Notes: generated by a model from the letters alone, not told the origin. A stretch of 64,000 nucleotides of DNA from Oscillospiraceae bacterium (GCA_021199355.1 JAJQIF010000005.1:1-64000); one strand, 5' to 3'. Shown: positions 9,010 through 18,728, counted from the first letter of the stretch. Made by a program: numbers and translations.

Positions 9010-10665
9010 ATGCTGAAATTAACTCTTGACAGAGATTACAAAGCCGCCATCTACCTGAGATTATCAAAGGAAGATGGCGATTTTTCATTCCAAGGCGGCA
9101 AGCAGGAGAGCGACAGTATCTCGAATCAGAGGCTTCTGATTATGGAGTACCTGAAGAAATGCCCGGAAATAACGGTGATTCGGGAATACTGCGACGACGG
9201 ATACTCGGGCGCAAACTTTGAGCGTCCGCAGTTTCAAATGATGATGGATGCGGTCAAGGCGGGAGAGATTGACTGCATCGTTGTGAAAGATCTTTCACGT
9301 TTCGGGCGTGAATACATCGACTCGGGCAACTATCTCCAGAAGATTTTTCCGACGCTTGGTGTGCGGTTCATTGCGATTAACGACGGCTACGACAATGCCC
9401 GCCCCGATTCGGGAGCAAACGACCTCGTTCTGCCGTTCAAGAATCTTATCAACGACTCCTATTGCCGGGACATTTCAATCAAGGTGCGAACTAACTTGGA
9501 TGCCAAGAGGCGGAGCGGTCAGTTCGTCGGAAGTCGGGTTGTCTATGGCTATATGCGAGACCCGGAAAACAAGAATCATCTTGTTATCGACCGTGATGCC
9601 GCCGCCACGGTGCAGGACATCTTCAAGTGGAAGCTTGAGGGGATGTCTCCCGCTCAGATTGCGGACAGGCTGAACCGCGACGGGGTTCTCTCCCCTATTG
9701 AATATAAGAAATCAAAAGGCTCGAAGCAAAGGACCGTCTTCCAGACCAAGCCGCAGGCTCTCTGGAGTGCGGTTGCAATCTACCGGATTCTCAAGAATGA
9801 GATTTACACCGGCACACTGCTTCAAGGAAAGACCACGACCCCGAACCACAAGGTCAAAAAGACGATGCTCAAGGACAGAAGCGAGTGGTCACGGACGGAA
9901 AACGCCCACGAAGCGATTATCTCTTCAGCTCAGTACGATTTGGTTCAGGAGATAATGAAGACCGACACCCGAAGCCCTTCGGGAGCAAACGGCGTGCATC
10001 TCTTTTCGGGGAAAATTTTCTGCGCCGACTGCGGAAGCCCGATGATTCGCAAAGTCGAGCGGTGCGGCGACAAGGAATATGTCTATTTCGTCTGCAACGG
10101 CAACAAAGGCGACCGCTCCGCCTGCTCTTCCCACAGGATAAAGGAGCAGACCGTTTATGACGCCGTTCTTGCCGTCATTCAGGGGCAAATAAGCGCCGCC
10201 CTCGTCATGGAGGACGCTATGAACTGCATCGAAAATGCCGACTGGGAAGCGCGGGAACTAAAGAAAATCGAGGACAAAATCTCGTTTCAGCAGGCAATCA
10301 TCGACAGAAACCGTCGGCTCTCTGCGGAAGCATACGAGGACTTCTGCTCGGCTTTCATCTCCCGTGAGGAATACGAGGCGTTCAAGAAGCAGTTTAACAC
10401 TAACATCACCGAGGCGCAGGCGGTAATCTCTCAGCTCATCGGCGACCGGAACAGCATCGAAAGCGGAATGTCGAATCAGCAAGGCTGGCTCGCACAGTTC
10501 AAGCAGTACGAAAACATTCAGGAGCTGTCACGAAGCGTGGTCGTCAGTCTGATTGACAGGATTTATATCCGTGATAATAAGGACATCGATGTGAAACTCA
10601 GGCATCGGGACAGGTTTGCGGCGATAGTCGAATTTCTCAACGAAAAGACCAAGGAGGCGGTTTAA
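9010..10665 (+). CDS. Large serine recombinase 1
   Basis: AAIYLRLSKEDGD...DSISNQ (catalytic region), DGYSGANFERPQFQMMMDAVKAGEIDCIVVKDLSRFGRE, recombinase domain and zinc ribbon CADCG...C. Confidence 0.93.
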   Translation: MLKLTLDRDYKAAIYLRLSKEDGDFSFQGGKQESDSISNQRLLIMEYLKKCPEITVIREYCDDGYSGANFERPQFQMMMDAVKAGEIDCIVVKDLSRFGREYIDSGNYLQKIFPTLGVRFIAINDGYDNARPDSGANDLVLPFKNLINDSYCRDISIKVRTNLDAKRRSGQFVGSRVVYGYMRDPENKNHLVIDRDAAATVQDIFKWKLEGMSPAQIADRLNRDGVLSPIEYKKSKGSKQRTVFQTKPQALWSAVAIYRILKNEIYTGTLLQGKTTTPNHKVKKTMLKDRSEWSRTENAHEAIISSAQYDLVQEIMKTDTRSPSGANGVHLFSGKIFCADCGSPMIRKVERCGDKEYVYFVCNGNKGDRSACSSHRIKEQTVYDAVLAVIQGQISAALVMEDAMNCIENADWEARELKKIEDKISFQQAIIDRNRRLSAEAYEDFCSAFISREEYEAFKKQFNTNITEAQAVISQLIGDRNSIESGMSNQQGWLAQFKQYENIQELSRSVVVSLIDRIYIRDNKDIDVKLRHRDRFAAIVEFLNEKTKEAV

Positions 10666-12363
10666 GTGGCTCGAACGTCAAGAAAAAACATAGTAACAAC
10701 CCAACCCGACACCGCCGCCCGTGTCTGGAACGCCGCCCTTTATGTCCGCCTTTCGGTCGAGGACAACGGCAAGGACTCCGACTCAATCGAGAATCAGACG
10801 ACCATTCTTGAAGAATACGTTTCTGCCCGCTCTTACTTAAAGAAAGTATCTCTGTTTGTCGACAACGGTTACACCGGCACAAATTTCGACCGACCGCAGT
10901 TTCAAAAGATGATGGATGCTGTTCAGGCGGGGAAAATCGACTGCGTGATTGTGAAGGATCTTTCACGTCTCGGTAGAAATTATATAGATACTTCACATTT
11001 TATTGAGAAGATATGTCCTTTCTTCGGGCTTCGGTTTATTTCCGTCAACGATAATTACGACACGGCGACAGTCACAAATGAGGCTCAGCTCTCGGCATCT
11101 CTTTCTAACATCGTAAACGACTATTATGCCAAGGACATCTCCCGAAAGGTCACCTCGGCACTGCGGGCGAAGATGGAACGGGGAGACTTCATCGGCGACT
11201 ATGCGCCGTATGGATACTTAAAAGACCCCTGCAACAAAAACCACCTCATCCCCTGCCCCGAAACCTCGCCGGTCATAAGGCGGATTTTCGAGTGGCGGGC
11301 AGACGGCATGAGCTATGGCGGCATCAACCGCAAGCTCAACGACGCCGGCATCCCCTCACCTTGTCAGTACAAGAAGGACAACGGCATCAAGACCAACAGG
11401 GATAACGTGGCGCACAGGATTCTCTGGAACAGGCACGTCATTTCTGATATTCTCGGCGACATCGTCTATCTCGGTCACATGGCGCAGAGAAAAGGCAGTC
11501 AGTGCCTCTATGAGGGGCTTCCGTTTCACACCACGGACAGAGAAGACTGGATTGTCGTTGAAAACACCCACGAGCCGCTTGTCAGTGTTGAGCTGTTCGA
11601 AAAAGTACAGGAAATCAGCCGGCAGGCTTCGGAGAAAAGCAAAGCAAACTCCGGCAAATATCCAAGCCTTCCGAAAGCCGAGAATATCTACGGCAGGAAG
11701 CTCACCTGTGCCGAATGCGGACACGTCATGAAGCTTCAACGTTCAATCAGTCGGGACAAAACCAAGGCATATTTCACCTTCAAATGCCCGACCTATGCCG
11801 AGCATGGCAAAGCCGGTTGCTCGGACGTGAAGATGAAAAAAGAGACCTTGGACGAGGCGGTTTTCGCCTTCATCAGGTCCCAGATGGAAGTGTTTGTGGA
11901 CGTGGACGAGAGTCTGCACAGGCTTCTTGCTCTGAAAAAGTCGAAGCTCACGAAAAGCGACAATCGGCAGAAGCTGAAAACGCTCAGGAATCAGCTTGAG
12001 AAAAAGAAATCTGTCCTCAGTAGTCTCTATATAGACCTAAAAGACGGCTTTCTTTCGCAGGATGAGTATTGCCACCACAGGGAGATAATTCTTTCGGACA
12101 TTTCGGCACTGGAGCTTGAGCTTTCCGAGCTTGAATCCGCAAAGTCCGAGACCGAGGAACAGCTCACCGGCGAGATGAAGTGGCGGTGCATGGTCGAGCG
12201 GTTCTATAACGCTTCGGAAATCTCCACCGAAATGGTCGGAGCCTTTGTCGAATCCATCAGGCTCCACGAGGACGGCTCGCTCGAAATCAGGCTCAGCTAT
12301 ATGGACGAGCTTGCGGCTCTGATGAACTTGAGCGAGCGGCTCAGAAAGGAGCTTGCGGCATAA
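10666..12363 (+). CDS. Large serine recombinase 2
   Basis: AALYVRLSVEDNGKDSDSIENQ, DGYTGTNFDRPQF-like motif, DLSRLGRNY, zinc ribbon CAECGHVM. GTG start abuts the previous stop. Confidence 0.93.
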   Translation: MARTSRKNIVTTQPDTAARVWNAALYVRLSVEDNGKDSDSIENQTTILEEYVSARSYLKKVSLFVDNGYTGTNFDRPQFQKMMDAVQAGKIDCVIVKDLSRLGRNYIDTSHFIEKICPFFGLRFISVNDNYDTATVTNEAQLSASLSNIVNDYYAKDISRKVTSALRAKMERGDFIGDYAPYGYLKDPCNKNHLIPCPETSPVIRRIFEWRADGMSYGGINRKLNDAGIPSPCQYKKDNGIKTNRDNVAHRILWNRHVISDILGDIVYLGHMAQRKGSQCLYEGLPFHTTDREDWIVVENTHEPLVSVELFEKVQEISRQASEKSKANSGKYPSLPKAENIYGRKLTCAECGHVMKLQRSISRDKTKAYFTFKCPTYAEHGKAGCSDVKMKKETLDEAVFAFIRSQMEVFVDVDESLHRLLALKKSKLTKSDNRQKLKTLRNQLEKKKSVLSSLYIDLKDGFLSQDEYCHHREIILSDISALELELSELESAKSETEEQLTGEMKWRCMVERFYNASEISTEMVGAFVESIRLHEDGSLEIRLSYMDELAALMNLSERLRKELAA

Positions 12364-13946
12364 TGAAAGAGCAGATTGCAATTTATCTCAGGCTGTCTCT
12401 TGAGGACATCGACAAGCGTTCGGGCAGGATTAAAGACGTCAGCAACAGCATCGCATCTCAGCGGTTGCTGATAAACAGGTTTTTGGACGAAGCTCCGTCT
12501 CTCTGCGACTTACCTCGCACGGAGTTCTGCGACGACGGTTTCTCCGGCACAAACTTTGACCGACCGGATTTTTCTCGGATGATTGACCTCGCCAGAAAAG
12601 GCGAAATCGGTTGCATCGTCGTCAAGGACCTCTCCCGTTTCGGCAGAGACTATCTCGAAGTCGGCGACTATCTCGAGCATATCTTCCCCTTCCTCGGCAT
12701 CAGATTTATCTCCATCAACGACCAATACGACAGCGACCGGCTCAAGGGCAAAACCATCGGCATGGACGTGGCTTTCAGAAATCTTGTGTATGACTACTAC
12801 AGCAAGGATTTATCCAAGAAGGTCAAGTCTGCAATGGGCGTGATGCAAAGAATTTGCGAGCTGATTTCCTGCGTCCCCTACGGCTACAAGGTCAGTCCCG
12901 ACGACAGGCACAAGCTCATTATCGACGAGAAGACCGCCCCGACCGTCAGAAAAATCTTCTTGGACATCATTTCCGGGAAGTCCTGCACCGCCATTGCGAA
13001 GGCTCTGAACGAGGAGGGTGTGCCGACTCCGGCTCAGCAGAAGAATATCCGCAGGTCTTCATCCGTCATTCCCCAGTGGACGCACACCATGATTCACAAC
13101 CTGATTGGGAACATCAAATACACCGGCGCAATGGTCAACCACACTCGTGAAAGTCGGTTTATCCGGGACAAGAACCAGCGGCGGCTTCCGAGGGAGGAAT
13201 GGTATATCAAAGAAAATGCCCATCCTGCCATCGTCACCCGTGAAGAGTACGATGCGGCGATGAACGCCATTTCGAGAAGGCGCAAGTCCGCCCGCTCGGC
13301 TCACGACCAGTCGGACAGGGTTTATTACTGCGGGCACTGCGGCGGCAAGCTCGAAAAGGCGAACGGCACCGTCTTCGCCTGCCGCTACAGCCGCTATCAC
13401 GACGGAAGCCCCTGCGAGGAGGTGCATTGGCGCAAATCCGACCTTGAGGAAATCCTCTTCGAAGCCCTCAAGCGCCAGATTGAAATCACCAAGGTCGAAG
13501 CCCGAAAAGCCGACAACAGTTCAAAAGAAAAGAGCGAAAGCCTGGAATTACAGCTTTCAATGCTCAAATCCCAACTTGATACTCTTGGCAGGGACAAGCT
13601 CACCCTCTACGAAAACTATCACGAATCCAAAATCACCGCCGAGCAGTACCTCACCACCAAAGACGACCTGACGGTGAAGCAATCGGAGCTTAAAGCTCAG
13701 ATTGAAGATTTAGAAAATCAGCTAAAAGCAAGCGTTCAAGATAAAAATGCGGCAGAAGAACAGCAAGAGACTGCAACTCACCTGTCGACCCTTTCCGACG
13801 AACAGCTCCGGGAGCATCTTTATGATGCCGTCGAGAGGGTGTTGGTGTACGATGGGAAGAGCGTGGAGATTGTTTGGAGGTTTGGGGAGGCGTCCGTAGG
13901 AAGCGAAAACAACATTGAAAGTGCTTCTTTGCCGCCCGGCACTTGA
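12363..13946 (+). CDS. Large serine recombinase 3
   Basis: IAIYLRLSLEDIDKRSG...SNSIASQ, DGFSGTNFDRPDF, DLSRFGRDY, zinc ribbon YCGHCGGK. Start overlaps the previous stop. Confidence 0.93.
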   Translation: MKEQIAIYLRLSLEDIDKRSGRIKDVSNSIASQRLLINRFLDEAPSLCDLPRTEFCDDGFSGTNFDRPDFSRMIDLARKGEIGCIVVKDLSRFGRDYLEVGDYLEHIFPFLGIRFISINDQYDSDRLKGKTIGMDVAFRNLVYDYYSKDLSKKVKSAMGVMQRICELISCVPYGYKVSPDDRHKLIIDEKTAPTVRKIFLDIISGKSCTAIAKALNEEGVPTPAQQKNIRRSSSVIPQWTHTMIHNLIGNIKYTGAMVNHTRESRFIRDKNQRRLPREEWYIKENAHPAIVTREEYDAAMNAISRRRKSARSAHDQSDRVYYCGHCGGKLEKANGTVFACRYSRYHDGSPCEEVHWRKSDLEEILFEALKRQIEITKVEARKADNSSKEKSESLELQLSMLKSQLDTLGRDKLTLYENYHESKITAEQYLTTKDDLTVKQSELKAQIEDLENQLKASVQDKNAAEEQQETATHLSTLSDEQLREHLYDAVERVLVYDGKSVEIVWRFGEASVGSENNIESASLPPGT

Positions 13947-13971
13947 TTTTCTCCTCGCAATACAATATAAT
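13943..13971 (+). promoter_or_regulatory. Promoter upstream of the hydrolase, related to the abiE promoter
   Basis: TTGATT-17 nt-TATAAT; spacer TTCTCCTCGCAATACAA parallels TTCACCTCGTAGTATCG at the abiE promoter. Confidence 0.7.
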
Positions 13972-14003
13972 AATACCACAATAAAAGATAATCAGGTGAC
14001 ACC

Positions 14004-14735
14004 ATGCCCAATACAAAAACTCAAAAATCAAAGAAATCCACAGGCAAAATAGTCCTTATCATCATCGTCGTTTTGGTCGCCGTGCTGGCGGTCGCCTTTG
14101 TCTGGTATGTCAATGACTATTACCATGCCGTCGACGTTGACGGGTACCTTTCGAGCAGTGGCACCGTTCAGGTGATTCAGGTTGACGACGGGATTCTGTT
14201 CAGCGGCGGGAACGAGACGGCTCTCATATTCTACCCCGGCGCGAAGGTCGAGTACACGGCGTATGCGCCGCTCATGATGAGCCTTGCCGAGAACGGCGTC
14301 GACTGCTTTCTCGTCGAAATGCCCTTCAACCTCGCATTTTTCGGGATGAACAAGGCGGAAAGCATCATGTCCGAGTACGTCTCCTATGAGAACTGGTATA
14401 TCGGCGGGCACTCATTGGGAGGAGCAATGGCGGCGTCGTTTGCGTCGAACCATCTTGACGAGCTCGACGGTCTCATCCTCTTTGCATCCTACTCGACGAA
14501 CGACTTGGGCGACCTCCCCACCCTCTCCATCTACGGCAGTGAGGACGGCGTCCTCAATGTGGACAGCCTCGAAGCCGGGCGGGATTACTCCACCGATTAC
14601 ACCGAAATCGTCATCGACGGCGGCAACCACGCCGGCTTCGGAAGCTATGGCGAGCAAGCAGGCGACGGCGTTGCCACAATCCCGCAGGAAGAGCAGTGGA
14701 AGATGACAGTGGAAGAAATCTCAGGGTGGATGTAA
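14004..14735 (+). CDS. Membrane-anchored alpha/beta hydrolase
   Basis: N-terminal hydrophobic segment IVLIIIVVLVAVLAVAFVW; GGHSLGGAMA nucleophile elbow; C-terminal GGNHAGFG. Confidence 0.8.
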   Translation: MPNTKTQKSKKSTGKIVLIIIVVLVAVLAVAFVWYVNDYYHAVDVDGYLSSSGTVQVIQVDDGILFSGGNETALIFYPGAKVEYTAYAPLMMSLAENGVDCFLVEMPFNLAFFGMNKAESIMSEYVSYENWYIGGHSLGGAMAASFASNHLDELDGLILFASYSTNDLGDLPTLSIYGSEDGVLNVDSLEAGRDYSTDYTEIVIDGGNHAGFGSYGEQAGDGVATIPQEEQWKMTVEEISGWM

Positions 14736-14749
14736 ATTTATAAAAACAC

Positions 14750-14795
14750 TTGATTTTCACCTCGTAGTATCGTATAATGATACTGCGAGGTGAAA
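14750..14795 (+). promoter_or_regulatory. abiE promoter embedded in a 17-bp-arm inverted repeat (putative AbiEi operator)
   Basis: TTGATT(14750)-17-TATAAT(14773); inverted repeat TTTCACCTCGTAGTATC-gtataat-GATACTGCGAGGTGAAA (14755-14795) with one mismatch. Confidence 0.75.
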
Positions 14796-14797
14796 TT

Positions 14798-15397
14798 ATG
14801 ATAAAAACAACCGATATGCTCTTGGAGAAGCTTAAGGATTACGCCAACCCGAAAAGCAAGCTTTCTCGGATGGTCAGAAACGGCGAGGTCTTCCCCATCG
14901 TCAAGGGGCTTTACGAGACAGACAGAAACACTCCCGCCCACCTGCTTGCGGAGAGCATCTATGGTCCTTCCTACATTTCTTTTGAGTATGCCCTGAGCTT
15001 CTATGGGATGATTCCCGAAGCTGTCTACACCGTCACCTGCGCCACCTTCGAGAAGAAAAAGAAGAAGCGTTACGAAACGGCTTTCGGGACATTCACCTAT
15101 CGTGACATTCCGAGCGAAGCTTTTCCTCTCGGTATAAGAATCATGAAGGACGGGGACTACTATTACCGCATCGCCACGCCAGAAAAGGCTCTCTGCGACA
15201 AGCTCTACACAGTCAAGCCGGTCGCAAACTCGGCGCAGATGAGGATACTGCTTTTTGACGACTTGCGGATTGACGAGGACGAGCTTATGAAACTCGATTT
15301 GGGGGAGATTGAGAGGACGGCGGGCTGTTATCATTCGACAAATATTGCGAAACTTTGCACGACATTAAGGAGGCTTCGGAATGAACGCAGTAATTGA
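14798..15397 (+). CDS. abiEi: Type IV TA AbiEi-family antitoxin/regulator
   Basis: LSRMVRNGEVFPIVKGLYETDRNTPAHLLAESIYGPSYISFEYALSFYGMIPEAVYTVT; overlaps the AbiEii gene. Confidence 0.85.
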   Translation: MIKTTDMLLEKLKDYANPKSKLSRMVRNGEVFPIVKGLYETDRNTPAHLLAESIYGPSYISFEYALSFYGMIPEAVYTVTCATFEKKKKKRYETAFGTFTYRDIPSEAFPLGIRIMKDGDYYYRIATPEKALCDKLYTVKPVANSAQMRILLFDDLRIDEDELMKLDLGEIERTAGCYHSTNIAKLCTTLRRLRNERSN

Positions 15398-16247
15398 GCA
15401 GATGATGAAGGATTACCCGACGGATAATCTTTATGAACGCAAAAACGCCATGAAGGAAGTAATGCAGGAGATAGTTCTTTGCGGGCTTTCAAGAGCCGGT
15501 TTCTTCAAAAAAGCCGCCTTTTACGGCGGAACGGCTCTCCGCATCTTCTACGGTCTCGACCGCTTTTCCGAGGATTTGGATTTTTCTCTCGAGGTCGCCG
15601 ACCCCGACTTCGATTTAAAGGAATACTTCCCTGCTCTTGAAAAAGAGGTTCGCTCCTACGGGCTGAACGTCACGATTGCCGAAAAGGAAAAGACCAAGGA
15701 CAGCGACATCCGCTCGGCATTTTTGAAGGGAAACACAAAAGAGCATCTGATTTTATTTTTCGACGACGAGCAGCTTGCAAGCAGTGTGAACCACAACGAA
15801 GCAATCAAAATCAAGTTTGAGGTGGATGTGAATCCGCCTGAATATGCGACCTTTGAGCATAAGTATCGCCTGCTCCCCGTTCCCTATGAGGTCAACCTCT
15901 ATGATATGCCGTCGCTCTTCGCCGGAAAGCTCCATGCGGTCATCTGCCGTGCATGGCAAAGCCGCACCAAGGGTCGGGATTTGTACGACTATATTTTCTA
16001 TCTTTCCCGCAAAACGCCGGTTAATGAGAAGCACCTTCATCAGAGACTGATTGACTCGGGATTCATGACTGAGAGCAACCCGTGGTCTCTTGATGAACTC
16101 AAAAGGATTCTGTGCGAGCGATTTGACAGCATAGATTACGAACAGGCGAAACGGGATGTCGAGCCTTTCATCCGGGATACTTCCGCTTTGGATGTCTGGA
16201 GTGCGGAATTCTTCAAGCAAATCACCGATGGCTTGAGCATGATATAG
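15381..16247 (+). CDS. abiEii: Nucleotidyltransferase AbiEii/AbiGii toxin family protein
   Basis: FYGGTALRIFYGLDRFSEDLDFSLE nucleotidyltransferase motif; immediately downstream of abiEi. Confidence 0.9.
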   Translation: MNAVIEQMMKDYPTDNLYERKNAMKEVMQEIVLCGLSRAGFFKKAAFYGGTALRIFYGLDRFSEDLDFSLEVADPDFDLKEYFPALEKEVRSYGLNVTIAEKEKTKDSDIRSAFLKGNTKEHLILFFDDEQLASSVNHNEAIKIKFEVDVNPPEYATFEHKYRLLPVPYEVNLYDMPSLFAGKLHAVICRAWQSRTKGRDLYDYIFYLSRKTPVNEKHLHQRLIDSGFMTESNPWSLDELKRILCERFDSIDYEQAKRDVEPFIRDTSALDVWSAEFFKQITDGLSMI

Positions 16248-16317
16248 AAAATCAACACTTCCCACAAATCTGTATCATTCCAAAGAATTTTTCGGAAACC
16301 CCTTGACATAAACAGAC

Positions 16318-16824
16318 GACCTCGGGCGGGTTGTCATCCCGAAGGAAATCCGGCGGACTATGAGGATTCGCGAGGGCGATCCTCTTGAAATATACACAAG
16401 CGGCGAGGGCGAGGTCATCTTCAAAAAGTATTCGCCGGTCGGCGAAATGCAGGACAGTGCCGAGTCGGCGGCAGACGTGATTCACAAGCTTGGGTCGGCT
16501 CCCGTGGTCATTTTTGACAGAGACCACGTCGTGGCGACGGCAGGCGTTCAGAAAAAGGAGTACGCCGAGCGGAGGATTTCGCAGGGCTTGGAAGAGCTCC
16601 TCGAGACCCGCAAGAGCTGGGTTTACGACACCGAGGGCAAGGCTATCTTACCGGTCGAGGGTGTCGGGCGGAACGCGCTCGCAGTCTCACCGATTATTGC
16701 GTCGGGCGATTTGGCGGGAGCGGTCTGCTTCCTCAATTCCGAAAACCAGACCAAGGGCTCGGAGCTGCAGCTCACATTGGCACAGACGGCGGCGATGTTT
16801 CTTGGGAAACAATTAGAAGCCTAA
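16318..16824 (+). pseudogene. spoVT: 5'-truncated spoVT-like gene (AbrB domain + GAF)
   Basis: Reading frame DLGRVVIPKEIRRTMRIREGDPLEIYT...VVIFDRDHVVATAG lacks the usual N-terminal start; an in-frame TAA lies at 16309-16311 and the first in-frame ATG is at 16360, inside the AbrB fold. Confidence 0.7.
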
Positions 16825-16889
16825 CACGCGAATAATTCCAAAAAATCATGCCATAATACTCCCATACTTTAAATAAAGGAGATTATGGC

Positions 16890-17348
16890 ATGACTTTAAC
16901 TCAGAAAGAAATCGGCTTACTCAAGGATTTGAAAGACCAGGAAAAGCTCTGTTGGGAGAAGTACTCGAAGTACTCAGACGAAGCCTGCTCGTGCGAGCTC
17001 AAACAGCTCTTCCAAAGCATCTCGCAGGTGGAGCACAACCACTACGACACCGTGAACAGCATGCTTTCCGGCAACGTCCCGACGGTGCCCGAGGGGATCT
17101 TGAAGGACGAGAACAACGGTTGGTGCAAGAAAATCTGCTACAAGGACACCCGTTCGGCGGACATCGACAAGTTTCTTGCCAGCGACATGCTCGCGATGGA
17201 GAAGCACGTCTCGGCGCTCTATGACACCTCGGTCTTCGAGTTCGGCGACCCGAACGCCCGCCGCGTCCTCAACCACATTCAGGCAGAGGAGCAACAGCAC
17301 GGCGAACAGCTTTATAGCTTTTTGTCGGCGAATGGGATGTATCAGTGA
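16890..17348 (+). CDS. CotF-like spore coat / ferritin-like protein
   Basis: MTLTQKEIGLLKDLKDQEKLCWEKYSKYSDEACSCELKQLFQSISQVEHNHYDTVNSML. Confidence 0.75.
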   Translation: MTLTQKEIGLLKDLKDQEKLCWEKYSKYSDEACSCELKQLFQSISQVEHNHYDTVNSMLSGNVPTVPEGILKDENNGWCKKICYKDTRSADIDKFLASDMLAMEKHVSALYDTSVFEFGDPNARRVLNHIQAEEQQHGEQLYSFLSANGMYQ

Positions 17349-17349
17349 C

Positions 17350-17480
17350 GGAAACCCCTCCACCACCGACTTCGTCGTGCGGTCATTAGTTCGCTTTGCG
17401 AACTGTCTCCCCATTTCAGGGGAGGCTTTTTGCACTCATAAAAGTTTGTGCAAGATACAAAAAGGCTCCCCTGAGCCAGC
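17350..17480. repeat. Dispersed MITE/REP-like element, partial/diverged copy
   Basis: GAAACCCCTCCACCACCGACTTCGTCGTGCGGT...CATTTCAGGGGAGGC. Confidence 0.65.
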
Positions 17481-17546
17481 CACTCATAAGACAGGTTTAA
17501 AAGAAATCAATACCAAGGGCGTCTGCATGACGAGGACGGTAAAAAA

Positions 17547-17576
17547 AGAGGTATGCACTGTAAAGTGCATACCTCT
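17547..17576. terminator. Perfect 13-bp palindromic hairpin, possible bidirectional terminator
   Basis: AGAGGTATGCACT-GTAA-AGTGCATACCTCT, preceded by an A-run. Confidence 0.6.
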
Positions 17577-17830
17577 GTTGTATAGACATGGAATGATACG
17601 TCAATGAACTGGTCGAAATTTGCGTCATGCTTTAGGATAGTAGAAGAAAGGAGCTTCAACTAAAAACGCTTTACATCGCTAAGATGAAATTTACAGTCGG
17701 AATAAAGGTCGAAAATGACGATTTTTTGCTCCTCAGAGCCACGGAACGAGATATTTCCGTATAGCTCACAAAAGCACATCGTTCGAAATATCGCAATTTT
17801 CGAGCAGTTTTGAAAACAATAAGAGAGCCT

Positions 17831-17875
17831 CAGTCGATACCCGGTTTGGGTGTCGGCTGGGGCTCTTTTTTTGTA
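17831..17875 (+). terminator. Intrinsic terminator
   Basis: GAGCCTCAGTCGATACCCGGTTTGGGTGTCGGCTGGGGCTC followed by TTTTTTT. Confidence 0.75.
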
Positions 17876-18046
17876 TCGAAATTTGATTTGTCCTTTTTCT
17901 TTTAAAGATGAAGCCTGCCATAAAAATAATTTTTTATAAAGTCGCAAACTTACGACATCGAAGTCTTGCTTTTTATTTTCGAGTAGTATATAATATGATT
18001 GTTGGAGTCTTCTGCAACAATTTTCACGAAAGGCATGGTGTCGCAT

Positions 18047-18286
18047 ATGACCGATGAAGAGCGAAAAAAATTTCTCTATAGAGAATGTGAGAGATTCGAC
18101 GAGTCGATGACCTACGAGGAATATGAGGCAGCAATAAAGAAGTATCTTATGCTTTGCGATTATCGTCATTCCGAAGAAGGCGCCGAGGAGCGAGTGATGA
18201 AGGACAGAGAGTACATCCAATGCGATTTCAAAAAGAAGATGACCGTTGGAGATGTTGCGATAGATATTGGATATTGTTGCGGTTGA
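18047..18286 (+). CDS. Hypothetical protein
   Basis: 79-aa ORF MTDEERKKFLYRECERFDESMTYEEYEAAIKKYLM; acidic/charged composition typical of a real protein. Confidence 0.5.
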   Translation: MTDEERKKFLYRECERFDESMTYEEYEAAIKKYLMLCDYRHSEEGAEERVMKDREYIQCDFKKKMTVGDVAIDIGYCCG

Positions 18287-18341
18287 AAGGAAGGCAGACC
18301 GATAACGTAAGATGAAGCAGCCGGAACCCTGGCTGCTTTTT

Positions 18342-18728
18342 TTACTCCATCCCATAAATAAACCTCGAGTTTCCACAGCCGGGGAAGTATTCCTCCATCT
18401 GCTTGCAGAGATTTATCTTTGCCATATAGTGACCAGCGTTGATGATGGTGTAGCGCCAGTCCTCAATGTCAAAGTAGGCGATGAGGTCATCCTTGCGCCG
18501 TTTCAGACCGCTGTTATCAACATCCGTTTTACAATCGAAAAAGTCCACGCTTCGCGCGAAGCCCAAGGCTATGTACTCCCTGCAAATGTCCGATGGAGCT
18601 TTTTCGTAGTATTTTTTCCAATAAGGATTCTCGAAGAACTCCTGCAAGCCCCTCTCAACCCTCTTCAAGTCAACTTCGGATAAGCCTTCGTACTGAATCC
18701 AATCAGCTCTGTTCTTTCTCTCTTTCAT
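18342..18728 (-). CDS. Hypothetical protein
   Basis: 128 aa, start overlaps the stop of the upstream MORN/YwqK-like gene. Confidence 0.7.
   Translation of the reverse strand: MKERKNRADWIQYEGLSEVDLKRVERGLQEFFENPYWKKYYEKAPSDICREYIALGFARSVDFFDCKTDVDNSGLKRRKDDLIAYFDIEDWRYTIINAGHYMAKINLCKQMEEYFPGCGNSRFIYGME

Noticed and set aside
7565-16315. Shared CTTGACATAAA at ~7572 and ~16303 as element attachment core
   Set aside because: Only 11 bp and resembles a -35 element; chance similarity cannot be excluded and no other boundary evidence supports it.
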